From Rhytidiadelphus loreus (Eukaryota > Streptophyta > Bryopsida > Hypnales > Hylocomiaceae): DNA of 64,000 nucleotides. Below the pieces are notes generated by a model. It saw only the letters and a program-made list of their open reading frames with translations. It did no database searches and was not told the DNA's origin. Location: contig OX344763.1 of assembly GCA_947034895.1 (NCBI GenBank), forward strand, positions 80,371,093 to 80,435,092, in the 5' to 3' direction. The translations under genes and the position numbers were made by a program. Shown here piece after piece: positions 23,655 to 34,437 of this stretch; position 1 is the stretch's first letter; every line of letters starts with the position of its first letter.

Positions 23655-26600
23655 TGTCATGCGCGCAGTACGGTAGTAAGCGCTCTTAGCCACAACTACG
23701 TGGTAAGATGACACGGAATATCGTCCCAGGGAACCCCAAAGGATGTTCTAAACTCCTTCTAATCCAGTTTAATGTGAATAACTTCAAATTTCACTCCCCA
23801 CCCGGATTCTACAACTTTCCGGACTCTCTACCGGATCTAGATCTCACCCGTCACCAGATCCGTAACTCCAAACATACGGTTTTTGATACCTCTGTTTTAC
23901 CCTCAAAGGATCCTCACTTACTTTTTGAGAGGGGTAGGGACAGCACCACTCCTTGTATCTCACTTTAACTCTAACTTCCTAATGACACGGACCCAAAGAA
24001 CTTTCCATCATAAACAAAGTACGGACTGGCTCACCCTCACAACTTTGGATTTCTCTAGAAGCAGGTCACTCAGAATACAACCCGACCCCCCTTGCTACAA
24101 CGACAGATACAGAACTTACCCGGAAACTGAGACGGGGTCCGGTACCAGAACTTCAAGTTGTTTCGTAAGTCGGCAGACCTTCCGGGTGAGTGGGGTTTTT
24201 CCCAAGACGATTGCTTATCTCCGCACGGAACCCTCCCTGGCCTTCCAGACTCGCACCCACACCACCAACTCCGGATTCCGCACAACTTCCTTCACAATTC
24301 TAAATCCCTTCCCTGGACAAACACACAGTTCATAGACCCGGAAAACCCTGAATCTGGACTCCTCCCTACCACTTCTCTACCCTTTAGCCAAAACCTTCAA
24401 ATATGCGCCCAACAACTTTAAACACCCAAAGGAAAAGGAGAGCCAGGACCCACATGAAAAACTAGGGCAATGAGTAAAAAGACAATAAAATGCAAACAAA
24501 TATTTACTACTCAAAATAAGGAATAGCAAGAAAAGGAATGAAGGACCACAAGCGGGCCTTCTCCTTTTAAAAGAAAACTACAAGTTGGAAATCCTGTGGA
24601 AAAGCACCGCGCCGCCCAATCCTAAACTGCCCTAAAAATCCGGGCAGATAAGGTAACTGAAATTCAAGCCTAAAAATCCGGAATCCGGGTCCTACATGAA
24701 GACCCGGAACTCCGGTCTAACAAAATGATAATTGAAAACTACTAGTCTAACTACCTACTTTTCCTTTCGCGGTTTCTTCGAGCTACTGTCGAACCCTAAC
24801 TGCCCCCAGGTACTAGTCTTGCCTTGTGGTGTCCGGAGGGATGCCCGGGTGATGATGGACGTCTTCCGGACAGGAGGACTATCAGAGTCCGTCTCATCCG
24901 TGTGGACCAGAGTTTGGTCCGCCTTCTCCAAAGACTGAGGATCCTCCTCTACCTCCACCTCCTCCGAGATCTCTATAGGAAAAGGATCCGGTGCAGGTAT
25001 TGGTGCGGGCGAAGGAGGCTCGATATCTTGAAACTGCTCCGGATGTGTGCGCATTGGATTTTGCACGAGTTCGATCCGGGCATCCAGGCTACTCCGGACC
25101 GGAATCCTTGGATCCGGAAATACAGGACTCTACCCTCCTGCGTTGACGATGTTCAGCAGAGACCCAAACTGACCTGTCCGTTTGGCGGGTGAGATTGGGG
25201 GTTGCGTTGACGGAGTTGTGATGACATCCGGGACTTCCGGAAAACCACCAAAGTCGAGGGGCTTATTCGGATCCATGTTCGCCATCATGGACCGGAACTC
25301 CTTCAACGACGTCTCCATTCTGCCCGACATTTCAACCATCACCCGAACAATCTTGGTATTGGTGAGGGCCGCGGATATCTTCTGCATTTCGTCATAGAGC
25401 GCTCCCTTGTTGTAGAGGTCGGCCGGACTCACCATCCACTTCTAGAATGTCTGGAAAGCCTGGTAGGCCTTATGCGTCGCCTCCTGAGATTGGTGCAGCT
25501 CCCCTTCCGTCCAGCTCAGCTTCCCCTTAAGCTCGTGCCATTCCATCTTCAGGTTCCGGATCTCCGTCCTCATCTCGTTCCATTCTGACTCTGGCGGCAA
25601 CGTCTTCAGTACGTCCAGTAGGTTCTCCGATTCGCAGTGCATCACCTCCGCGGACCGCAGCACAAATGTCCGCGAGTCTGTCGTGGTAGAATTTGGCGGT
25701 CCGGATCCACTCTTCCCCACATTCGAAGAAGCGTGGTCCTTCCCAGGTCTTCACATCCTGCGTGAAGGAGGGACCCGGAAGTTTACCTCTGGCTGCCGGA
25801 TCCGTAGACTTCCGTCTCCGGCTTGCAAATGTCTCCTCCCGATCTTCCTTCTCCTTCTCGGGTACCTTCTCTTCTGGCTCCACCGGATTGTCCTTTCTTT
25901 CCGGTTTGACGTCCTCGTCTTCGTTCTCCGACTCCTGCGTCTCCAGCTCCTCATCATCCGAGCAGGTACACTGGAGCATGATCAAGCCAGTCTCGCAATC
26001 CGTTGCCTCGTCTTCCGTCAGTAGCTCCCGGTGTTGATACATGTAGAGGAGATAGGTACTGAGCAGGTTCGGCTTGTTCTTCACCAGGTTTCCGGTGCAT
26101 CTCCCCACTACACTGGCCACGACCCATCCCCAGTGAACGACCCGGTCTTGGAATGCCCCAAAGATGGTGTTGGCCATCGTGACCGTAATCCAAGAACTCT
26201 TGTCCGGGTATAGGATCGGCAGGAGGAAGCGCAGCAGTTGCTTGTGTCTCTCGTCCTGGCAGTCCTTGATGGCGTACCCTTCCTTTGCGTGCGGTGGATT
26301 GATGAACTTGTACTGGTGATACTGGTCCGTCCAGGTGGCGAATCCGTTTTCGGTTTTTGGGAATCCGTAAACCTCCGCCCACAACTCCACCGTCCACTAG
26401 TCCGGATGCCCGCACACAGTCTGGTCGTACTGATTCGATGCGCCTACCGCCAATTGTTGGAGGACTTGGTCACTCTGGACATTCCATGATTTCTTCAATA
26501 AACCTGCACACCCCAAGACCTTCAAGTCGTCCTCTAACTGGCGCAGGTGGAACGCATCCGTCGGGATCATCGGACTGAGTTTCCGGGCTGGGACTGTATA

Positions 26601-27007
26601 CCACGTACTAACCCCTGTCATCCGTTTCACCTCTCCTAACGCCATAACCCTAACTCACCACACTTTCTCTCACTAATAGCCAGATGCGGAGCAACTGAAA
26701 GAGGGCGAAAAATGAGGAGGAGCTTGGTATATATACCATTCCAACGCCCAACATTCACTTCATCGGGAACGCAGGCTATTGTATTAATGGCTGCATTCCG
26801 GTTCCTGTGTTCCGGCTCCTGCTTCCATCCACCCGGATGTCAAGTTCCATCATGTTCTCGTACTGGTTTCGGAATTGAGTCTAAAGTAGTTTTAAGTATT
26901 TATTTATTTCCGTTAGTCTATGCCTAAACTAATTTTTTTCAAATTTGTGCTATTTTAATTTCTTCTAGTCTATTAGGATCCGTCCTAAGCTATTACGGAT
27001 TCCAACA
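23655..27007 (-). mobile_element. TGT..ACA element II (LTR-like termini)
   Basis: It starts TGTCATGCGCG and ends GGATTCCAACA, flanked by ACGGG (23650-23654 and 27008-27012). Length is 3353 bp. It is the same family as element I, with homology along the full length, and is inserted in the same orientation in the same host gene. It lacks the MITE. Confidence 0.9.
24755..26621 (-). pseudogene. Gag-like product of element II (frameshift and TAG stops)
   Basis: The frame starts MTGVSTWYTVPARK at 26621. It is the homologue of the product at 20226-22091 with the same segment order: LRQLEDDL, LLKKSWNVQSDQVL, ELWAEVYGFP, LLRFLLPILYPDKSSW, ANTIFGAFQD, coiled coil and acidic Pro-rich tail. TAG near 26397 (HPD-stop-WTVEL) faces CAG in element I (HPDQWTEEL). 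A frameshift near 25690 moves the coiled coil to the next frame; TAG stops near 25442 and 25130 follow. Non-functional. Confidence 0.65.
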
Positions 27008-28334
27008 ACGGGGCCCCAACAGAAACCGTTGGTGCTTTCCCTTTTAGAGCGCGCATGTCTTCCTTCATCTTAGATTGGCGCTCGTCTGCGCCTCGCATTC
27101 GAAACTCTACCGTCTTTGGAACTGCAACGTCATCGCCACGAGTGGTTTGTTTTGGAGACGGCTTCGTCTTCGGCAATTTTACCCGACCTCTTGCCATCCT
27201 TCTGCGTGCGTTCCACCAACGACCAAAACACTCACCCGAGACCTGTGCACAGACATGCATGTGCAACATACAGTAGTGAAAAAGAGCGTCAATGACAAAC
27301 ATATAGTAGTAGCAACATATAAGTACAAGAAAACAACACTTATAAAACATTTGTGGGCTTCCATACACGGACCGCACACACTCTCTCCACAAACTAGGTG
27401 AAGTAGCTCTTGTGGATGTCATGTCTTCACTCTGTACTCAATGTTGGTAACAAGACTTCATTACATAGAAGCGGCAAAGAGGAGCCGTGGTAAATCATTA
27501 CAAAAAATAAAAAGGTGGTGACAACTGTGCTTCTGAATGACCGAATGCAATACACGCAGGCTGAAGTCATGCCTGCAAGATGTCAATCACTTCACCATGC
27601 AATGGTTGGACAAACGGACTCTTACCTGCACGTCAGCAGTAGTGGTCCTGTAAAGCACTACCCAAAAAACTAGTAGATGACCAATACAACAAAGATACAC
27701 TTGGAATTCTGAGTGCGGACGCTGAATCGAATAGAAAGGGAAAAATTACAATGTGCTTGCTGTGTCACACTATGTGTCTTGCACTTCCTTTTAAGCGTGC
27801 CCTATGTCATTGAAAACAAAAGAGAAGGCAACATACCTGAAGACAAAGAGACCTACTTTCAAGGGCAATCCAACACGGTTGTACACAACGCCTACCCCTG
27901 TGGACTAAGGCCACTTGTGACCGCAAGAAAGACACCGTGTGGCCATGTCTTGAACAATTGTCGAAGGACAGAGGGTGGCAGTGGTAGGCGCCTACCGACT
28001 TCATGGTCTAATGGTTGCGTCACTTGTGTGTGCAGTGTTTAAACATTCATGCGTGTGATACAATCCTTCGCAATTAGAAAAAAAAGATAATTGCAAGCAG
28101 TTAGGGGTTTACCGGATTGGCGGCTGAGTTCTTGTCAACGGGAAGCAACGTAGTGTACCCAGAGGTAGAATTAGGTGTGTTCGACGTTTTGAACCGTGTG
28201 CTAAGCCTACATCCAGGCCTCTGTGAATGAGTAGTCTCATTTCGATTATGCAAACTCTCTCCAGAATTGCTTCCGACGAGCTTCAAGAATTCAGTAAAGA
28301 TGACAACAGCGAAGTCCGTGACACCAACATCGAT

Positions 28335-29615
28335 CTGCGCAGAATTAGGTAAAGTTGTTGTTTCCGTCAAAATCATCCATCCCTTCGCAATTCAATACGC
28401 ATGTCCATTTCGGTCTTTGTGAATGGCAATAACTACACGACGTGCTAGGAATGTCCGCTGCACTTGAAGTGCACAGAATGCTCACTTTTTCGAGGTTTAA
28501 CGACTTCCTCTTGCGCACTTGGAAGACACGTGAGACTTGCTTCAGGAGAGTACGGCACCTGCTTACTAGCCTATCAGTACTTTCATGTACTGTAGGCTTC
28601 TATATTTTTCAAACAGAGCTCTGTTTTCTACGACGATCATGTGCATATGATAACATGCAACCAAACAGTAGAAGACCCTTCCTTGTACATATACGTGAAC
28701 ATGACTTCATTTCTTTCATTTTCAGAGGAACACTCGTCGTTCCACTAATAGTATGCAATGCACGTTCTTTGTCATTGCCAAAAATGTGGAAGCAATATAC
28801 CCTTTGTGAGCATATGAAGCATGAAAGAACTTGTGCACTGCATTGTCTGAGTCCATGCTTTGAATGTATGTCTGTATGCTCGTCACAATTGTAAAAATAA
28901 TGTGCTCCATATAATGCACGGAATGGTTGGACTCAGTATGTGTGAAGTAGTTGGCGCTGCTCTAGCGTACTCGCTGCCTAAAGACTACAGTTAGTAATGG
29001 ATGTGGCAAATCTGTACTACTAACGATAATTTTTTCGACCTTCCTTTGTCGTAGCTGCACTTAATACTGTCATTTGTAGAACAAATAAGTTCATGTGTTT
29101 GGGGCATGCATTGAATGCTACTACTCTTTTGTCTACTGCAAATGTTATGTTTATGTAGGCATTCCAGATAGGACATAATGAACGACAACATGAATGACAA
29201 GATGCATGAATGTTGTTACGAGTACTTTTTTTCTTTGAATGCATGGACTGTTTATGTGTTCATAATTAACATGATCTCGTTAGAGCTTGTCCATGGAAAA
29301 GTGGATGCACAGCTCAGCTTCCACAGTGACACAAACCATGCAAAGCTGACTACAAAAGCGACAATGATACAAGCCAGCTCTATTATGTGTATAAAGTAAC
29401 ATCACTGCACTTGCAGCATATATCTATGCGTGGAGACCTCTTTCCACCCGTAGGCCCATTTTCAATGGACCTCTCAGGGCGAGTACTAGTGATTGCAGCT
29501 TACTCTACTGAAAAAAGAGCATTTGGGCTGACAACAAAGTACGACCGGTTCTATGCTTCTTGACCATGCTTGATGTATAGTTAGAACTACGCTTCTACCG
29601 ACTCTCTTCAGAGAA
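28335..29615. other. No gene recognised
   Basis: Short open frames only. Nothing with recognisable domains or splice-consistent coding was seen. Confidence 0.5.
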
Positions 29616-29993
29616 ATGTCAAATACGGAAGAAGAGATCAAATTGTATGCTCTTTCGCCAACTGAATCCGTGGGAGAATGTGGCAATTTCATGGATGTAC
29701 AGTCCGGAACAAAGAATGGCGACGAAGATGACAGCTCTCTACTTGAATAGCATGAACCTAATTTGGCTACACACCTAGAGTGCATGGTTTTCTTACACAA
29801 AGAGCATATGTATTGGTATGATTTAGGATTTGTTGGCATAGAGAACTTCATGCTAGAGACCATTGACAATGTGTACCATAGCAATACGTACAATATGTCT
29901 TGGTTCTATAATGGAGTTTATCCTTTCGAAAGTCTAGAGGAAGAATATGACTCCTGGTTGGGTGCACAAGTGCAATTAGCGATGAGTGACTGA
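29616..29993 (+). pseudogene. Small acidic hypothetical protein with one TAG
   Basis: From ATG at 29616 (MSNTEEEIKLYALSP) one frame runs to TGA at 29991, about 125 codons, interrupted only by TAG at 29748-29750 between LLE and HEPNLATHLE. The product is acidic and rich in Tyr, Trp and Phe in its second half (HMYWYDLGF, MSWFYNGVYPF). It lies 2.8 kb upstream of the TNP2 gene on the same strand and may be a second product of that CACTA element. No family is recognised. Confidence 0.35.
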
Positions 29994-30128
29994 AATATTG
30001 TTGTGAATAGTAGAAGTCGGCAGTCATCCTTGCTGGTTTTACAATGTGCCGACCAATCCCAATATGTACAAATGGCCATAGTGCAGTGTACAGGAACTGT
30101 GTAGTTTGTGATATTGTACACTTCATAA

Positions 30129-30258
30129 CACTAGAAGAAAATTGCATTTCAGTCAATACAAGCCAGCCAATATTTTCTGAAAATTGCATTTACTGCAACA
30201 TAGTTTTCAGAAAATATCAGCTGCCTTATGTTGGCTGAAATGTAGTTTTCTTCTAGTG
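30129..30258. mobile_element. 130-bp CACTA-type foldback MITE
   Basis: It begins CACTAGAAGAAAA and ends TTTTCTTCTAGTG with TAA on both sides (30126-30128 and 30259-30261). CACTA ends and a 3-bp duplication are the hallmark of the CACTA superfamily. Inner arms (ATTTTCTGAAAA and TTTTCAGAAAAT) extend the hairpin almost to the centre. Confidence 0.85.
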
Positions 30259-30261
30259 TAA

Positions 30262-32752
30262 GGATTGGATGACGTCGTAGAAATGCAACACCATGTCTGG
30301 ATTTTTATGATCTTCGTAGAGTTTTGTGGTGAATTGTGCCGTAGAGGCAAAACTTAATGTACGTCACTGAGCTTGTTCATCTTCAATGTCTTGGAATACA
30401 TACAAGGACACATGAAGTATGTCACCTTCAGTGGCAACTTTTGAATTTGCTTTAGCCTTGCTGAACTCGCAAGAAATGCTTGTATAGGGCGACTATGATG
30501 GAAATGCTATGTCATTTTCGTGCTCATGACTTGTGAGTACATTGTGTGCAATAGGGGCTGCGTAGGCTACTTCATGAATGAATTCTGGAAAGGTACAATT
30601 GTTGTATGCTCAGGCGAGTTCCGCTACCCGATGGTCATATGGACATTGATCCAAGAAAGCAACAAACTGCTACGTACTACACTATCGTGACCAGGAGCTT
30701 CAGAAGAGAGTACAGTTGAAAACTGAAGTGAAGGTAGGTATTCCACAACATCATCACAAGTACTATCAAATTTCTATTATGAATTGTTGAAGACACACTG
30801 TTGTACTGTCTTGATTTAATTATTCCAGGCATCCCTTCTAGAAATTGAGAGGCACGATGTCGAAGTGAACATCGTCATGAACATACCCATCAAAAATTGC
30901 AACTTCTATATGTGTGAATATATTACAGTGTAGGACTTCGAATGTTTATTTTCTTTGAATTTCATTTCATTTCAAAAGCATCCAACTATAATACAACAAT
31001 TTTGCTGAAGACATACATAAACGAAAATAATTCTTTTGCTTACATGTACTGAATTAGTTAGCGATTTCTGGTCCCGACAAATTCGAAGAGCAGTGCCACT
31101 TCTCAAAATGTTTCACATGTGTCCGTCATTGCAATTAATGTTTATCTGTTCAATTATAACCGTATCATAATTTTTGTAATTTTTGGTTTAACGAAGTAGT
31201 TGTACACGTGAAAACTTTAGAATTCCCTGCCAAGAGGAACATCATTGGAATAGTAGCAGAAGGCTCAGTAGGAACTGTATTATATAAGATGGTTCGCTGT
31301 CAATAAGACTATCACTTTCTAGACATAGTGATTAGGTGACATTCTGTAGACAACAACAAAGGATCTATGCTCTGTTTATGTTAATGAAGTTAGTCAGCAA
31401 ACTTGAAAATGATGAAATGTACACTTCATGTACATGACCTTCTACATGTGCACTTATGCACCATTTATTTCTGAATTTCTGAAATTATTTTTTGCACATT
31501 TGTAGGAATCGCTTCAAATTCATACGTGCTGGCAACATAGTGCAGGACTTCTTAATGTATTATTGATATAATGATTCATTTTACAGAAAACCCTAGTGAA
31601 CAAAAATAATGTTCATAAATGATATTCAGAGGAACTAGTATCATTTTCCAATTGCTTCATTTGCAGGATTCTAAGTTCAGGACCTGTAATTATTAATTTC
31701 GAAACCACCATTAGTGAAATCTAATATAGAAGGTCTACTGGTTATAGAAATTATTTCCTTCATACATAAAAAGTGTGCATAGTTGAAAGTCCAAGTGTCA
31801 AAGTCATACGTCATTCAAAGGACAAGAGGAACTTGTAAAGTTGTAATTCACATCAATGTAAAGTGAAATTGTTGTAGCATAGTTCTTTGCTGTCTAGAGT
31901 AGAATTCATCATAAGAATTGTAGGTGACTTGGTTCTTTAACTGTATCATAGAAGAAAACTACTAAAACCATGCTTCAGAACTATGTTTCCTTGAATCTAT
32001 ACAAAAAACTTGCTTATGAATGGTACGAAATCCTTACGTACGTACAACACTTGTTTTGATAGTTTCTATCATACTTGTATTGAATACATAGTATAGAGTG
32101 TGTACATACCACTGTTGAATTGGAGAATTTGATAGATGAACATGTATGGGGAAAACAACAAATACACTCGGCTTAATTCATTCGTAAGAAATGAGAAGCC
32201 TCCACATTTTTTTCTTTACTAGTAAAAAATGACTACCCAACTGAAAATGATAACAAGAGTTTCTAAGAGTCGTACATTACTAGAAGGTGTACTGCACATT
32301 TGTTTGGATTCAGAATGTTTGACGAAACGCAGTTTTTATAGTCTAATGACCTGTATGTGCTAAAGTTTGTGCATTTCGCGGTCACTTACGTAAGGTATAC
32401 AACACAGTCACGCATTGCTTTTACTCCAATTAAAACTATGGATTCCAACAGTATAGGAACTACTTCCATAGAGCAACAAGTAGTGCATTGTTTGAAAGGC
32501 ACGCAAATCACATATTAGAAGGGAAATGTGCATGATTGAAGTCTTTCACTTCCTTGTTTTGGCAGTTCATGAATGATGCTGAGCATGTAGGCTTCGCATG
32601 TTTGCAACAATTGAAGACATCAATGAAGTACTGTGAGCATGCCGATACATTCTGTACACCAAGCCGCAACAGTTCGCATCTGTAGTGATGGACATACACT
32701 ACGTCACATTCTAGTGGGGGACTTGATTTTGGAAACTGAGTTGTGAGTTATA
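30262..32752. other. AT-rich stretch without recognisable gene
   Basis: No coding region with domains was found. It lies immediately 5' of the TNP2 gene and probably holds the 5' non-coding part of that CACTA element. Confidence 0.5.
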
Positions 32753-34437
32753 ATGGAACAAAACATAAGAGCATTCCGATGCCCATGTAGGGATTGTCAT
32801 AAGGGACAACGTAAGAGTATACATATAATCAGAAAGCACCATATAGCTATGGGGCGAGACCCATTTCTTATGAAGTCCATGATAGGTGGTGATCCGCCTA
32901 ACAAATATCCTCGTCGAGGACTATAGATAGAAGACGACATTTTCGACGATGACCTTGTACAGCGTGATGCATAGGCGGAAGCAATGTTGAATGATGACCA
33001 TGACCATGCCAAAACCGAGGTACCTAACATGCCTGAAGAACAGTCTCAGCACCGTGGAAACAACACACTCGATGAATTACATGAGGTGCAAAGGCAGGTC
33101 ATGGAGGCCTTGGATAGAAGTGACGCATTACATCGTGATGCGGTGGAAGTTGTTGACGTTGAAGACAATGAAGACAATGGTGGAGATACATTGGATGGCC
33201 TGGAAGAGTTGTATGATCAAGCTACGACACCAGTGTATGCCGGGTCGAAAACAAGTGTAGTGTCAACAACAATCATCATAATGAATATGTGTGCAGTGTT
33301 TCGTGTCAACAACAGGTTTATGGATGAGCTACTACGTTACTTATCGCAAGATTTGTTGCCATCGGACAACAAATTGCTAGGTACTCACTATGTAGCTCGC
33401 AGAAACATTCAGAGGTTGGGCTTAAATTATAAGAGCATCCATGCATGCCCAGATGGATGTGTGCTTTTTGACAACGAGTACGCAAATTTGAACAATTGTC
33501 CAAAGTGTTTGAAATCACGTTGGGTGGAAGGCACAGATGTGATTCCAATGAAGATTGTTCGACATTTTTCCCTCATTCCTCGACTGAAGCGCATGTGGAG
33601 GTCATCGGAAATTGCACGCATGTTAACAGGTTACACAAAACATGTTAGTGAAGACGGCATCATGCGCTCAATGGTAGGTAGTCTAGCATGGAAGCATGTT
33701 GACATGGATGTTGCTTTCAACAACTTCGGATTGGAGAAAAGGAACATGCGCTTGGCATTAGCGTTGGATGGTGTGAATCCATTCAAACTCAGCAATACAA
33801 ATTAGTCCACATGGCCCGTGCTGATATTGATATATAATTTTGAGCCTTGGTTTGTTACGAAGAAGTTTTTTATTTCGTTGTGCATTCACATATCAGGAAA
33901 GATATCGCCAACATCCAATAACATTGATGGTTATTTGCGCCCATTACTGAAAGAGTTGCAGGACCTGTGGATTGGTATTCCAACAATAGATTTCTCTCAA
34001 CCACAAGGCTCTTGCGGATTCACAGTCCGTGGTTTGCTCATGTGGACTATATCTGATTATCTAGCATACGGCCTAATATCAGGCCTGTGCTGTAAGGGTT
34101 ACAAGGGGTGTCCTTGTTGTGAACCAGAAATGGAGTCTCGAATGGCAAAAACGGGGGATATTTTAGCGAATGGACGCATTCATGGTTTGAAGATTGTATA
34201 CGGAGGAATGAGACGGTATTTGAATCGACAACATCCATACAGACGCAACAAAAGATTCAACGGCTAAGTGGAACGACGTTGTGCACCACCAATAATGTCT
34301 GGTGTAGACATCATAAGGTACGCAGCATGGCGACAATCATACCTTGATCTAGGCGGCAAGGAAAATGCAAAGGCAGATCTTGTGCATTGCACGGGTGTGA
34401 AACAATTGAGTGTACTATACGAACTTCCATACTGGCA
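32753..34437 (+). pseudogene. CACTA/En-Spm transposase TNP2, 5' part
   Basis: The start at 32753 gives a short Cys-containing N-terminus (FRCPCRDCHKG) typical of TNP2 proteins. The frame contains YLSQDLLPSDNKL, ACPDGCVLFDNEY, CPKCLKSRW, RHFSLIPRLKRMW, and NMRLALALDGVNPF. After a stop it has STWPVLILIYNFEPWF, GYLRPLLKELQDLWIG, LLMWTISDYLAYGLISG and CCKGYKGCPCC, the conserved core of Transposase_21. In-frame stops are TAG near 32922, TAG near 32969, TAG at 33803-33805 and TAA near 34265. The exon ends LPYWQ at a GTTAGT donor near 34437. The 3' part of the gene lies at 55608-58065, beyond the 17.7-kb insertion. Confidence 0.85.

Larger units (their letters stand above)
17797..28334 (-). pseudogene. 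Transposase_24-like (CACTA/En-Spm accessory) gene, interrupted by three elements
   Basis: Exon-like pieces read in order on the minus strand: 28334-28113 (IDVGVTDFAVV .., flanked by CAG and GTAAAC), 27242-27013 (MARGRVKLPKTK at 27197), 23649-23547 (SSSEDERGVADMEDSEKD, donor GTGTAT), and parts of 23090-22975 plus 19172-19050. Then come 18970-18790 (VKRYAKDLHPTCSWEAQP), 18690-18408 (SDKWISPIVTKIL .. DVGKPKPIEVTSEHWDTL, donor GTGAGT) and 18110-17797 (coiled coil, EEMNTRVADIEGAL). The W..L and KPIEVTSEHW segments resemble the Transposase_24 domain of plant CACTA elements. Joining across the second insertion keeps frame but for one TGA; further stops and a frameshift occur. Two TGT..ACA elements and the hAT interrupt it. 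Confidence 0.6.

Noticed and set aside
27713..28042. Plus-strand open frame of about 109 codons
   Set aside because: No domain, no paralogue, and it lies opposite the intron region of the minus-strand Transposase_24-like gene.
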